A stretch of DNA of 64,000 nucleotides from Salinigranum rubrum. Its GTDB lineage: Archaea; Halobacteriota; Halobacteria; Halobacteriales; Haloferacaceae. The notes below the pieces were generated by a model. It was given only the letters and a program-made list of their open reading frames with translations, did no database searches and had not been told where the DNA came from. Location of the stretch: assembly GCF_002906575.1 (NCBI RefSeq), contig NZ_CP026310.1, forward strand, positions 173,004-237,003, given 5' to 3'. The translations under genes were made by a program, and so were the position numbers. Below, in pieces: positions 44,312 through 53,108 of the stretch (within the stretch, counting starts at the first letter, position 1; the number at the start of each line of letters is the position of its first letter).

Positions 44312-44735
44312 CCGAAGTCGAGACGACCGACGTCGAGCTAACCATCCGACGCACCTTTGACGCGTCTCGTGAGCGCGTTTGGCGGGCGTTTACTGACCCT
44401 GACGAGCTGGAGCAGTGGTTCGTCCCGAGGGCATGACCGCCGAGGTTCGCGCCAACGAACTGCAGCCGGGTGGCGAGATGGTGATTCACTGGACGGACGG
44501 GACAAATCGCGTCGAGAACGAGGGGTACTACGTCGAGGTGGTCGAGCACGAGCGCCTCGTCTCAGGCGAGGAAACCGAAGGTGGTGAACTCCGCCTCACC
44601 TACGAGTTTCGGGACGTTGCGGACGGTACGGAGGTCGTGGTCACCCAGGAGTTCCCGGATTCGGTGCCCGACGGCGCCGTCGAGGGCTGGTCGAGCATTC
44701 TCGACAACCTTCCCGAGGTGCTCGCACAGTCATGA
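44308..44735 (+). pseudogene. SRPBCC (AHSA1-type) gene, frameshifted
   Basis: The first frame reads MTEVETTDVELTIRRTFDAS, RERVWRAFTDPDELEQWFVP and stops at about 44434. The rest (EGMTAEVRANELQPGGEMVI, SGEETEGGELRLTYEFRDVA, GWSSILDNLPEVLAQS) is in the next frame to 44735. One missing base near 44422-44430 explains it. ATGA junctions on both sides are kept. Confidence 0.8.
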
Positions 44736-45234
44736 CCGAAATCGAATCGGGCGAGACGAAGCTGACGGTCGACCCGGACACGAGGGTGATCGATACCGTT
44801 CGGGGCGTCGACGCGCCACGCGAGCAGGTGTTCGAGGCGTACGTCGGTCCCGACCGGATCCCCGACTGGTGGGGACCGAGTCGCTACGAGACCATCGTCG
44901 ACGAGATGGACGTACGGCCGGGCGGCCAGTGGCGCTTCGTCAGCCGCGATGACAACGGGAACGAGTTCGGCTTCCACGGCGCCTACCACGATGTCGTGGC
45001 TCCGCGCGGGCCGTGCAGACGTGGGCGTTCGAGGGCGCGCTGGGACAGGTCTCACTAGAGACGGCCAGGTTCGAGGAAGTAGACGATAGGACGCGAATGA
45101 CGGTCCAGACCGTCTTCCAGACTGTCGAGGCTCGTGACGCGAACGTGGAGCCGCATATGCTAGAGGGTGCCAGCGAGACGTGGGAGCGACTGGCGGCACT
45201 CGTGGAAGACAACGAAAGTGAGGACACGAGATGA
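44732..45234 (+). pseudogene. SRPBCC (AHSA1-type) gene, frameshifted
   Basis: N-terminal part TRVIDTVRGVDAPREQVFEA, PDRIPDWWGPSRYETIVDEM, DVRPGGQWRFVSRDDNGNEF breaks near 45000. The C-terminal part (VQTWAFEGALGQVSLETARF, EGASETWERLAALVED) follows in another frame to 45234. A 1-base indel in a GC-rich run is the likely cause. ATGA overlaps retained. Confidence 0.8.
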
Positions 45235-45696
45235 CGAAACCCGAAACCGAAGAGACGAGATCGAAACGACCGATACGAAACTGACCATTCGGCGCACAGT
45301 TGATGCCCGCGCGAGCGCGTCTTCGACGCGTTTACCGACCCCGAGGAGATGGCCAAGTGGTACGGCGGGGGCGTGATGGATGTCGAGATTCACGCACTCG
45401 AGGCCGAACCCGGCGGTTCGTTCTCGATCACCATGCGCGACGACGAAGCGTACGACGTCGAGGGCGAGTTCCTCGAAGTGGTGGAAAATGAACAGATCGT
45501 CCACACCTGGTACGTCGGCCAAGTCACGGTCGAACTCGCCGACGTCGCAGGGGGAACCGAGATCGTGTTCACTCACGACGGCCTTCCGGACCGGGCGACC
45601 ACCGACCAGCACACCGAGGGATGGGTCGCGGCAATCGAAGCGCTCGCGACGGCAGTCGAGAAGCGAAAGGGTCGCGAAAGCGACCGACACAAATGA
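45231..45696 (+). pseudogene. SRPBCC (AHSA1-type) gene, two frameshifts
   Basis: Conserved coding can be rebuilt as EIETTDTKLTIRRTVDAR, ERVFDAFTDPEEMAKWYGGG and VMDVEIHALEAEPGGSFSIT. This needs one indel near 45250-45260 and one near 45308-45315. The last 116 codons (from 45349) are intact to 45696. An internal ATG at 45349 gives only a partial domain. Confidence 0.75.
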
Positions 45697-46184
45697 CACA
45701 CGAAACCGAGTTCGACCCGAGCGAGTACGACGTGACCATCACGCGCACGTTCGCCGCGACACGAGAAGCGGTCTGGGACGCGTGGACCGATCCCGACCAG
45801 ATAGCCCAGTGGTGGGGTCCGAAGCACTTCACGGTCCCACGTTGCGAGCTAGACGTCCGCCCCGGCGGTGAACTCCGAATCGACATGGAGGGACCCGACG
45901 GGACCGTGTACCCGAGCGAGGGGGTCTTCGAGGTAGTCGAGGAACCCAAACGACTCGTGCTCATCGCCGCCGCCGGCGAGGACGACGACGGGGACTACCA
46001 GTTCGAGGTGCGCCAGACCGTCACGTTCGAGGAGCGGGACGGGGTGACGGTGCTCACTCTCGGGGCGGAGGTCATGGAGGCGACGGCCGATACCGTCAAA
46101 CACCTCGAAGGGATGGAAGAGGGCTGGAGCCAAAGCTTCGAAAAGCTCGACGACCTCCTCGCCCCGTCCGGAGGTGAACCATGA
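45693..46184 (+). CDS. SRPBCC (AHSA1-type) protein
   Basis: A 163-aa intact family member: YDVTITRTFAATREAVWDAW, TDPDQIAQWWGPKHFTVPRC, DVRPGGELRIDMEGPDGTVY and GMEEGWSQSFEKLDDLLA. The W-W-G-P motif and GGELR strand are those of AHSA1 proteins found with ArsR in bacteria. ATGA overlaps on both sides. Confidence 0.88.
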   Translation: MTHETEFDPSEYDVTITRTFAATREAVWDAWTDPDQIAQWWGPKHFTVPRCELDVRPGGELRIDMEGPDGTVYPSEGVFEVVEEPKRLVLIAAAGEDDDGDYQFEVRQTVTFEERDGVTVLTLGAEVMEATADTVKHLEGMEEGWSQSFEKLDDLLAPSGGEP

Positions 46185-46387
46185 GTTTCACCGACGCCGG
46201 GCTGATCGACGAGTATCGACTGACCGTCGACGCCATCCTCCTTCGTGGGGGAACACCGCTCTACAATCGTCTCGAGGAGGATCACGATCTGCGGCTCCGA
46301 GAGACCAAGCCGTACGACACCGGGACTGTACTCCTCCACTATCGGACCATGGACGGCGCCGAACCGAACGGGGAGGAGGGCACATGA
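46181..46387 (+). pseudogene. RibD/DHFR-like C-terminal fragment
   Basis: A 68-aa frame starting at ATGA: MSFTDAGLIDEYRLTVDAIL, LRGGTPLYNRLEEDHDLRLR, ETKPYDTGTVLLHYRT. This is the last third of RibD C-terminal (dihydrofolate-reductase-like) proteins; the NADPH-binding N-terminal parts are absent. It keeps the operon's overlapping junctions but cannot form the full fold. Confidence 0.7.
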
Positions 46388-46650
46388 CGACCAAAGCGAC
46401 CGACGGGAGCACCCGAGGTGGCCAACGAACGCGCGTCGTCACGGACATGTCCGTCTGGCTCGACGGCTTCGTCGCCGGAGCGAACGACACCGTCGAGCAG
46501 CCACGCGGCGACGGCGTACGTCGATTCGACCGTGCGAGCCTGCGGCGAATCGCCCTGACGCGAACGACCGTCGTGGAGGGTCCCGGCGTCACACACCTCC
46601 ACTTCCGGGCCGACGGCCAAGAGAATCGAACGGAGGACGACGAACGATGA
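46384..46650 (+). pseudogene. RibD/DHFR-like gene with internal deletion
   Basis: An 88-aa frame that joins the family N-terminus (RVVTDMSVWLDGFVAGANDT, VEQPRGDGVRRFDR) to its extreme C-terminus (RIALTRTTVVEGPGVTHLHF) in frame, missing about 120 central residues present in the gene at 47134. The joint lies near 46535-46550. It is probably non-functional as an enzyme. Confidence 0.65.
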
Positions 46651-47132
46651 CGAACGACACCAGCAACGAAGCAAAGGTCGAATCGACGGAAAACAGCCTG
46701 ACCATCCGGAGAACCTTCGACGCCCCGCGAGATCGCGTCTGGGAGGCGTGGACGGACCCCAATCAGGTCGACCAGTGGTGGGGCCCGGAGGGCTTCACGA
46801 CCAGGACCGACGAGATGGACGTCCGGCCGGGTGGCGTCTGGGCGTTCGAGATGGCCAGTTCGGATGGTGAAGTGTATTCGAATCGGATCTGCTACGACGA
46901 GGTTGAACGGCCCGAGCGCCTGGCGTACACCCACGGATCGCCCGACGACCCCGAGATGTTCCGGGTAACCGTGACCTTCGACGAGCAGGATGATGACACG
47001 ACGGAACTCACGATGGAGTCGCGATATCCGTCGGTGGAGGAGCTCGACGACGCTCTGGAGTTTGGTGCCGATGAGGGCGCCGAGCAGACGCTGGGGAGGC
47101 TCGCCGAGCACCTACAGGGAGGGACTGATTGA
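46647..47132 (+). CDS. SRPBCC (AHSA1-type) protein
   Basis: A 161-aa intact member: NSLTIRRTFDAPRDRVWEAW, TDPNQVDQWWGPEGFTTRTD, EMDVRPGGVWAFEMASSDGE and AYTHGSPDDPEMFRVTVTFD. Its start overlaps the mini-RibD gene and its stop is one base before the next ATG. Confidence 0.88.
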   Translation: MTNDTSNEAKVESTENSLTIRRTFDAPRDRVWEAWTDPNQVDQWWGPEGFTTRTDEMDVRPGGVWAFEMASSDGEVYSNRICYDEVERPERLAYTHGSPDDPEMFRVTVTFDEQDDDTTELTMESRYPSVEELDDALEFGADEGAEQTLGRLAEHLQGGTD

Positions 47133-47133
47133 G

Positions 47134-47790
47134 ATGACGACCGTCACCGCGAACATCTCCACCTCGCTCGACGGGTTCGTCTGCGGCCCGAACGACAGTC
47201 TCGAGAACCCGCTCGGCGACGGTGGGGAACGCCTCCACGAGTGGGTCTACGACCTCGCGAGCTGGCGCGAGATGCACGGCATGGAGGGCGGGAAGACCGG
47301 ACGGGATGACAAGATCTTCGCCGAATCGATCGAGAACGTCGGCGCGGTCGTGATGGGCCGGCGGATGTTCGACAACGGCAAGGGCCCGTGGGGAGACGAT
47401 CCGTTCGAGGGCCACTGGGGTGACGACCCTCCGTTCGGCGTCCCGGTGTTCGTCCTCACTCACCACGCGAGGAAACCGCTCAAACTCGGTGAGACGACGT
47501 TCACCTTCGTCACGGACGGAATCGAACGTGTCGTCGAGCGGGCGAAGGAAGCCGCGGGGGACGCGGACGTTTCGGTTGCAGGTGGCGCGAGTGCGATTCA
47601 GCAGAGCATCGAGGCAGAACTGCTCGACGAACTAGAGATTCACCTCGTGCCCGCCCTGCTCGGCGACGGAGTTCCACTGTTTGAGCGCTCGGACGTCCAC
47701 AGTATCGAACTGGAACGAACGCGGGTGGTCGAATCCCCGGCGGTCACTCACCTCCGGTTCCGCGTTCAATCCGTAGGGGTTCGTCGATGA
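47134..47790 (+). CDS. RibD C-terminal / dihydrofolate-reductase-family protein
   Basis: A 218-aa intact protein: TANISTSLDGFVCGPNDSLE, IENVGAVVMGRRMFDNGKGP, GVPVFVLTHHARKPL, DVSVAGGASAIQQSIEAELL and ELEIHLVPALLGDGVPLFER. The order is that of single-domain RibD_C/YyaP-type reductases, which bind NADPH. The substrate is unknown; it is not expected to be the cell's essential DHFR. Last enzyme of the ArsR operon and followed by an ATGA start at 47787. Confidence 0.88.
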   Translation: MTTVTANISTSLDGFVCGPNDSLENPLGDGGERLHEWVYDLASWREMHGMEGGKTGRDDKIFAESIENVGAVVMGRRMFDNGKGPWGDDPFEGHWGDDPPFGVPVFVLTHHARKPLKLGETTFTFVTDGIERVVERAKEAAGDADVSVAGGASAIQQSIEAELLDELEIHLVPALLGDGVPLFERSDVHSIELERTRVVESPAVTHLRFRVQSVGVRR

Positions 47791-48262
47791 ACGAAGATCG
47801 ACGCCAAACTGGGGCCAGTGCGACCAGTGAACCTCGGGTACCGAACGAACTGGGCCGAAGCGGGCGCGCTGGGCCGGTCGAATCGTGAGCGGAGCGGTCG
47901 TGCTATTTCTCCTTTTCAACGCCATCCCCCGTGTGCTGGACCTGCCCTGGGCGGTCGCCGTAATCGCCGATTTCGGGTTTCCGAAATATCTCGTTAGCTG
48001 GCTCGGACTCGCACTGCTCACGTGCACGACCCTCTATGTGATTCCGCGAACGGCCATCCTCGGCGCGATACTTCTTACTGGCTACCTGGGTGGTGCCGCG
48101 GCAACGAACGTGCGCATGGAGGACCCGTGGTTCCTGCTCCCGGTGTTCGTCGGTGTGATGGTCTGGGGCGGACTGTACCTTCGGAACGACCGGCTCCGAG
48201 TACTCCTTCCGCTGCAACCCGGTCAGGAGGCGACATACGAGCGGAAGCTCTATCGGGAGTAA
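47787..48262 (+). pseudogene. DoxX-like membrane protein, frameshifted near start
   Basis: An ATGA-coupled start at 47787 gives MNEDRRQTGASATSEPRVPN and stops at about 47888. The main frame, open from a stop near 47837 and usable from GTG 47885, encodes four helices (VVLFLLFNAIPRVLDLP, LVSWLGLALLTCTTLYVI, AILGAILLTGYLGGAAATNV, FLLPVFVGVMVWGGLYL), typical of DoxX-like proteins. In this frame the sequence WAGRIVSG precedes the first helix, so a 1-base indel near 47850 probably joins both parts. The GTG start could still give a near-complete protein. Confidence 0.7.
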
Positions 48263-48754
48263 TCTGTCAACGCTCATACCCACGTCGCCATCGTGCCGAG
48301 GGGAGAGGCGTCGTACGGTAGTGCTGAACCGTCAGCGTCAGTCGACGGCCTCCGAACGAACGGAATCTGCCGTTCTTTACTCATGAATCTGAAAGAGCCG
48401 ATCATCACCGGCGCAACCACCGTGCTCACCTGGTCTGATGCCCGGTCACGGTCCTTGCCTGCCGAATGGTCGTCCCGATCACCTTCGGGCCTTTCCGGTT
48501 CCAGCGGAGGGACCTTAGCGATCAGGTCCCAGTCAGGTAGTCTCCGCCGACGGGCGTTTCTCGTGGGTACTGGAGCCGTCGCTACGGGCGCGTTGGCAGG
48601 ACAGTCGATCAGCGTTCGAGGTGTTACCGAGGAGGTACTCTGCGACGAGGGGCGAGAGCGCTGCTAGGCCGAGAACCAGTGCGATCCGCCGGATCGTACT
48701 GATATCGACGAGCCCGACCTCCACTGAGCGATGGTCTCCGACACCCATCGATGG
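48263..48754. other. Region with gene fragments
   Basis: No intact gene. Plus frame around 48540-48605 encodes LRRRAFLVGTGAVATGALAG, a twin-arginine lipoprotein-like leader with nothing behind it. Minus frame 48748 to about 48610 encodes DISTIRRIALVLGLAALSPL and VAEYLLGN, the N-terminus of a multispanning membrane protein. Both are cut, so the stretch is a patchwork of gene starts. Confidence 0.45.
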
Positions 48755-49117
48755 TCACGAAATCCCGATCGCGTACCAGTCGATCGCTTCGATGCCGGCC
48801 GTTTTCGTGGCACCGTCGAACGTGAACACCTCGCAGAATGCGTGGCTGTGTCCGCTTTCGGTCTTCGAAACACCGTTTGCTGCGGCCGAGTACCCGTGAG
48901 TGGTGATGGTGTCGACTTTAACCTCTGGGTACTCTTCTGCAAGCATCCCTTCGATCAGCTCCTCGACGTTCTGGTTTTCTTCGACCGTCTCTTCGCCGAC
49001 GATAGTCCATCTGATGTCGTCGGTCATACTCGAGAGGACACCATCGACGTCCGCTTCCGCAAGAGCGACGTAGACATCCTTGATGAATTCCTTGCGGGGG
49101 AACGTCCCAGGCTTGCC
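48755..49117 (-). pseudogene. SnoaL/NTF2-like protein, 5' truncated
   Basis: The frame is open from 49117 to 48755: TFPRKEFIKDVYVALAEADV, DGVLSSMTDDIRWTIVGEET, LAEEYPEVKVDTITTHGYSA and AFCEVFTFDGATKTAGIEAI. That is a nearly complete SnoaL-like fold, but there is a stop at 49118 and no start before the first helix. The ATG at 49027 lies inside the domain. A lost start or small indel is likely. Confidence 0.65.
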
Positions 49118-49267
49118 TCAATGAGAAGTTCCGTCGTCGTTCGTCCACCTCTGATGTGATGAGCTTCGACGAACCAGACCTGCCTCGTGCATTCGTTTCT
49201 TCCGACGCCATGGGGACGCAAACGAGTGATCCTCCGATATGCCTGTGGTCGAATAGGAAGGGTCAGA

Positions 49268-49915
49268 CTACTGAATCACGTGGGGGAGCACGGTCGCTTC
49301 GATCTTCTGAAGGTGCTCGGCGATCGTCGATTGACAGCGGTCACACTCCTCGGCGAGTTCCTGATGGGTAACCTGCCGGGGCACTTCGTAGTAGCCCCGC
49401 TCGACGGCGAGCCGGAGGATCTCGCGCTGGCGATCGGTGAGGAGCGTATCGATGTCGCCGAGATCCGGTTGGTACTCACCCGTCTCCACCAGATCCACGT
49501 CCACGATGTCGGCGAGCGCGTCGAACGTCTCCCTGAGCACGTCGTCCTCCCCGATGATGGTCAAACGCAGGGTACCGTCCATTTGGTGTTCGAACGGTCT
49601 GTCGAGCACGATCCGTGACGATCGAAGCTCTTCGAGGAGCGTTCTGGCCGGCTCCGTCGCCTCCTCGTGGAGATAGAGATACACCGGATCGGTTCCGGTG
49701 ACGTCGTAGCTCAGGACTCCAGGCAGATACCTGATCCCGGATCGAATCTCGTCGGCGTCGCCGTGGAGTTCGTAGAGCCCCACGAACGTGCCGTCGTCGA
49801 GCACGTCGACGTGATGGACGCGCTCGCGGGTGACGTTCGCCCGTTCGAGAACGGTCCGGGATTCCGGGTAAAATCCGTCCGGTCCCGGATCAACGACGAG
49901 CGTCGCATACCGCAT
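49268..49915 (-). CDS. HTH_10 (bacterio-opsin activator-type) regulator
   Basis: A 215-aa haloarchaeal regulator starting MRYATLVVDPGPDGFYPESR. The C-terminal HTH_10 domain reads DTLLTDRQREILRLAVERGY, YEVPRQVTHQELAEECDRCQ, STIAEHLQKIEATVL. The N-terminal part is the Bat-associated sensor-like region. The start at 49915 was preferred over 49966 because the domain begins there. It could control the neighbouring small genes. Confidence 0.88.
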   Translation of the reverse strand: MRYATLVVDPGPDGFYPESRTVLERANVTRERVHHVDVLDDGTFVGLYELHGDADEIRSGIRYLPGVLSYDVTGTDPVYLYLHEEATEPARTLLEELRSSRIVLDRPFEHQMDGTLRLTIIGEDDVLRETFDALADIVDVDLVETGEYQPDLGDIDTLLTDRQREILRLAVERGYYEVPRQVTHQELAEECDRCQSTIAEHLQKIEATVLPHVIQ

Positions 49916-50353
49916 GGTCGTCTCTCGGCTGTAGCAGTTAGCGCAGTCCGTCTTGGGGGATTCCATTGGAGGTACTCGGTTTCGGTATTGGTTTCACGTC
50001 GGTCGGGTCTCGGGGGCGCGTCGTACCGCTACGGTACGTGGGGAGTTGCCCCTCGCGTATCGGGCGACCCGTGCTCTCGTATTCGGAAGATTCGCATTTC
50101 AACGAACCGATTATAACCGGCAGTAGTGCCATGTGCTCGCTACCCCGATAGCGAGTCGTGGTCTCCGCCCGAGTCAGCGACCGACGGTTCGGTCGCCGAC
50201 ACACCACGTTGCGATGACGCACGATCGTCACCCCAGACACGAAACCATGATAACGCCGAGGATGACACCTACCGGACTGATCGACACGAATCGAATCGAT
50301 CGACAGACGAACGATGTGGACCAGTACCCGGTCCAAAACATGGAGGGCGCACG
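49916..50353. other. Intergenic region
   Basis: No gene recognised; contains AT-poor sequence with no clear motif except a possible promoter for the minus-strand regulator near 49940-49960. Confidence 0.35.
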
Positions 50354-50851
50354 GTGACGACGACCGACCCCCATCTGGAAGACCGAGACGAGCAACCATA
50401 CGTCGGCATCCCTATCGAGGCGTCGCTCTCGGAGTGGGGGCAGGTCAACGCGCTCGTCGGCGAGCTCGTGGCCTGGCTGGAAGACCGCGACGAGACGCTC
50501 GCCGGGGCACCGTTCTACCGATACGACGTGATCGGTGACGATACCGACCCGTTCTCACTGGTGGTCGCAATCCCGACTGACCGACAGATCTCCGGTGACG
50601 AACGGGTCCAAGCTGGAGCCGTCCCGGAGGGGACGTACGCGGTCACGATCCACGAGGGGCACCCGGACGATCTGGGAGAATCACATGCGGGGCTCCAGGA
50701 GTGGGCCGCGGAGCAGGGACACGAACTGGCCAGGAGTGTGGACGGAGACACCGATATCTGGGAGGGCCGTTACGAGCACTACCTGACCGACCCCGACGAG
50801 GAGCCCGACCCGACAGAGTGGTCCACCGAGATCGCCTACCTGGTCGAGTAA
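50354..50851 (+). CDS. GyrI-like / AraC effector-binding-domain protein
   Basis: A 165-aa protein from a GTG start: PYVGIPIEASLSEWGQVNAL, GAPFYRYDVIGDDTDPFSLV, VAIPTDRQISGDERVQAGAV and PEGTYAVTIHEGHPDDLGES. This is the SOUL/GyrI-like fold that binds small hydrophobic molecules; Glu in the last strand is the usual key acid. An ATG-based longer frame from 50126 is unlikely since its first part has no such composition. Confidence 0.83.
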   Translation: MTTTDPHLEDRDEQPYVGIPIEASLSEWGQVNALVGELVAWLEDRDETLAGAPFYRYDVIGDDTDPFSLVVAIPTDRQISGDERVQAGAVPEGTYAVTIHEGHPDDLGESHAGLQEWAAEQGHELARSVDGDTDIWEGRYEHYLTDPDEEPDPTEWSTEIAYLVE

Positions 50852-50900
50852 CACGGCGGCCGGATGACTCCACGCGCGGGTACTGTTCTCCAGAATCTCC

Positions 50901-51059
50901 TCATTCGGCTCCCCGATGGTCGATCCAGATCCCCAGGACGAGTGTGATGGAGAGCCATAAGGCCAGGTTGTCGAAGGCGAGTCCGGCAGCCACTCCGAAC
51001 CCCAGACCCACCGCAATTCCGGTTCCGGCCGTCAGTTGGGAGCCGTCATCCGATGACAT
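50901..51059 (-). CDS. Small membrane protein
   Basis: A 52-aa protein beginning MSSDDGSQLTAGTGIAVGLG with two short hydrophobic segments (GIAVGLGFGVAAGLAFDN, LALWLSITLVLGIWI). An in-frame start at 51101 would give 66 aa. Such small two-helix proteins are frequent in haloarchaea and of unknown function. Confidence 0.5.
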   Translation of the reverse strand: MSSDDGSQLTAGTGIAVGLGFGVAAGLAFDNLALWLSITLVLGIWIDHRGAE

Positions 51060-51097
51060 CGTTCTCCAATGAGATTCGAACCACTCCTCAGTCCGAT

Positions 51098-52051
51098 TCA
51101 TGCGAAGTTGGGCATCACCTCGTCGACGAACAGTTCCCTCGTCCGCCGGTCGTTTCCCGGTACAATCGCGACGAAGGTGTCGAGGCCGATAGTCTCGAAC
51201 TTAGAGAGAAGCTCGTACGCTTCGGCAGGCGTCCCGACCACACCCCGGTACTCGCTTCGGGGTGTCGGTTCGTCCTCGGTGAGGCCGAACAGTTCCTCGT
51301 ATGCATCATGGGCTTCGTCGGTCGTTTCACGTAGGACTGTCCAGTTTCCGATCGTCTTCTCGATGGCGTCGTAGTCGGTCCCTAGTTCGTCACAGTGACC
51401 GGCGAGGACGTCGAGTTTGGCGGCGTATTCCTTGGGATCACCGTCGGGGACGTTCCAGCGGTCAGCGTATTCGGCGGTCGCCCGGAGGGTGAGTTGCTCG
51501 CCACCGCCCCCGATCAGGATCGGAATGTCGCGCTCGGGTCGCGGAGCGCAGTAGAACTCCTCAAGTTGGTAGTACTTGCCACGGTAAGACGCCGGCGGGT
51601 CCTGGGTCCACATCGCCCGACAAAGTTCGATCGTTTCGCGCATCTGCCGGCTGCGCGTCGGTGTGTCTGGAAACGCGAGATTCATCGCATCGTACTCGTC
51701 CTCGTACCAGCCGGAGCCGATTCCGAGAACCGCCCGTCCCTTCGAAATTGCCTCAAGCGAGGCGATCGCCCGTCCCAGGTACGCCGGGTTACGCCAGTGT
51801 GGGCACGTGACGAGCGCGCTCAACTCTATTCGATCCGTGGCCTGTGCGACCGCCGGCAGCGCGGTGTAGGCGTCGAAGAATGGCTCGTCGCGCTGGCCGA
51901 CGCCGGGAAGTTGCCAGACGTGATCCATGGCCGTGAAGAGGTCGAACCCCTCCGCTTCGAGCCAGCGGGCGCGGTCGACTGTCGCTCCGAAGAGATCTCC
52001 TCTGACAGAGCCGTCATCACGGTAGGATGCGTTATGGTAGCCAAAGTCCAT
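51098..52051 (-). CDS. LLM-class F420-dependent oxidoreductase
   Basis: A 317-aa TIM-barrel of the luciferase-like monooxygenase family: WLEAEGFDLFTAMDHVWQLP, PAVAQATDRIELSALVTCPH, AVLGIGSGWYEDEYDAMNLA, RPERDIPILIGGGGEQLTLR and VVGTPAEAYELLSKFETIGL. The HWRNPAYLGRAIASLE block after the third strand is typical of F420-type members in haloarchaea and actinobacteria. Substrate unknown. Confidence 0.9.
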   Translation of the reverse strand: MDFGYHNASYRDDGSVRGDLFGATVDRARWLEAEGFDLFTAMDHVWQLPGVGQRDEPFFDAYTALPAVAQATDRIELSALVTCPHWRNPAYLGRAIASLEAISKGRAVLGIGSGWYEDEYDAMNLAFPDTPTRSRQMRETIELCRAMWTQDPPASYRGKYYQLEEFYCAPRPERDIPILIGGGGEQLTLRATAEYADRWNVPDGDPKEYAAKLDVLAGHCDELGTDYDAIEKTIGNWTVLRETTDEAHDAYEELFGLTEDEPTPRSEYRGVVGTPAEAYELLSKFETIGLDTFVAIVPGNDRRTRELFVDEVMPNFA

Positions 52052-52154
52052 ACATCTTGGAACGGTGCGGGGCTCTTCGCACTACTGCCGGTATATATCG
52101 GCTTGACAAGCGGTGGAGACGACGGTGGTCTGCAAGGAGGGCACGCTATTTCGA

Positions 52155-52202
52155 CTACTTGACATCCGCCCACACCTGAAGACGCGGGAATCCCGGCCGC
52201 AG
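52155..52202. mobile_element. Possible IS1341-type end remnant
   Basis: The sequence around 52162-52195 (ttgacatccgcccacacc, gacgcgggaatccc) has the spacing and CCCGC/GCGGG-like symmetry of TnpB-element ends. No tnpB is attached. Low confidence. Confidence 0.3.
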
Positions 52203-52384
52203 TTGAGATATTGTGGGTTACGACGTGGCCTGTTCTCGCGGTGCGAAGTATCCGCTCTCTACTTTCGATCTCGCGACGGCTTTCACTTTCACTCCGAACG
52301 ATTGGGTTTGTGAATGAGCGCGGTCGAGTTCGAGGGATTTCTCGGCACGCAAACTTTTATTTCCGAAATTTCTACAGCGAAGGG

Positions 52385-53047
52385 ATGAATTCACTGAAGA
52401 TCTTGGACGTCGATGACCATGATCTGCGGATGTATATCGCTACGCCAGGAGCTGGCAATCATCCGGGAGTTCTCATGCTACACGCGTGGTGGGGATTCAA
52501 CGACTGCTTCAGGGACCTCTGTGACCGATTGGCTCGGGAGGGCTTCATCGTGGTGGCACCCGATCTCTATGAGGGCGAGATCGCGTCGACTATCCAAACG
52601 GCAGACGCGATGTCGTCAGCCCTCGATACATCGCGAGTGATCGATGACGTTAGCGCCGCGTTCGATTTCACTCGCCAACACGAGAATGTGGCGGGTGGAC
52701 TCGGTGTGGTGGGAATATCGATGGGAGTCGAATACGCGTTCTGGGTCGTCCAGAGCCGGGCAAATGACGTCGATGCGGCAGTCCTTTTTTACGGAAACGG
52801 TGCAGGGAACTTCGAGGAGATCTCCACGACGTTTCTCGGTCATTTCGCTGAGCACGATGAATTCAATAGCCCACGCCACATCAGAGCGCTCCGCGAGCGA
52901 TTGCAGGCCGGGGACGGATCCGTCACATTCCACACGTACCCCGACACCGAACACTGGTTCATGGAATCGGATCGAGCGGAGTACGACGAGAAAGCAGCTT
53001 CGTTGGCCTGGTCACGAACGGTCGAGTTTCTACGCACCGAGTTGTGA
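52385..53047 (+). CDS. Dienelactone-hydrolase-family protein
   Basis: A 220-aa alpha/beta hydrolase: PGVLMLHAWWGFNDCFRDLC, LAREGFIVVAPDLYEGEIAS, nucleophile elbow LGVVGISMGVEYAFWVVQSR and VTFHTYPDTEHWFMES. The nucleophile is Ser where classical dienelactone hydrolase has Cys. The acid is probably the Asp/Glu near HFAEHDEFN, and the His is in TEHWF. The start at 52385 follows a 5' region without coding character. Its stop lies 60 bp before the end of the convergent ABC permease gene. Confidence 0.85.
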   Translation: MNSLKILDVDDHDLRMYIATPGAGNHPGVLMLHAWWGFNDCFRDLCDRLAREGFIVVAPDLYEGEIASTIQTADAMSSALDTSRVIDDVSAAFDFTRQHENVAGGLGVVGISMGVEYAFWVVQSRANDVDAAVLFYGNGAGNFEEISTTFLGHFAEHDEFNSPRHIRALRERLQAGDGSVTFHTYPDTEHWFMESDRAEYDEKAASLAWSRTVEFLRTEL

Positions 53048-53108
53048 ATAGCCGCTAGAACCGCACCCCTGGTCCTGATCTGCACTGCAATGGTCCTGAG
53101 TACCACAC

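Noticed and set aside
46181..47790. Housekeeping dihydrofolate reductase or riboflavin enzyme
   Set aside because: The genes are single-domain RibD_C-like copies in an ArsR operon, with fragments; no folate or riboflavin genes accompany them.
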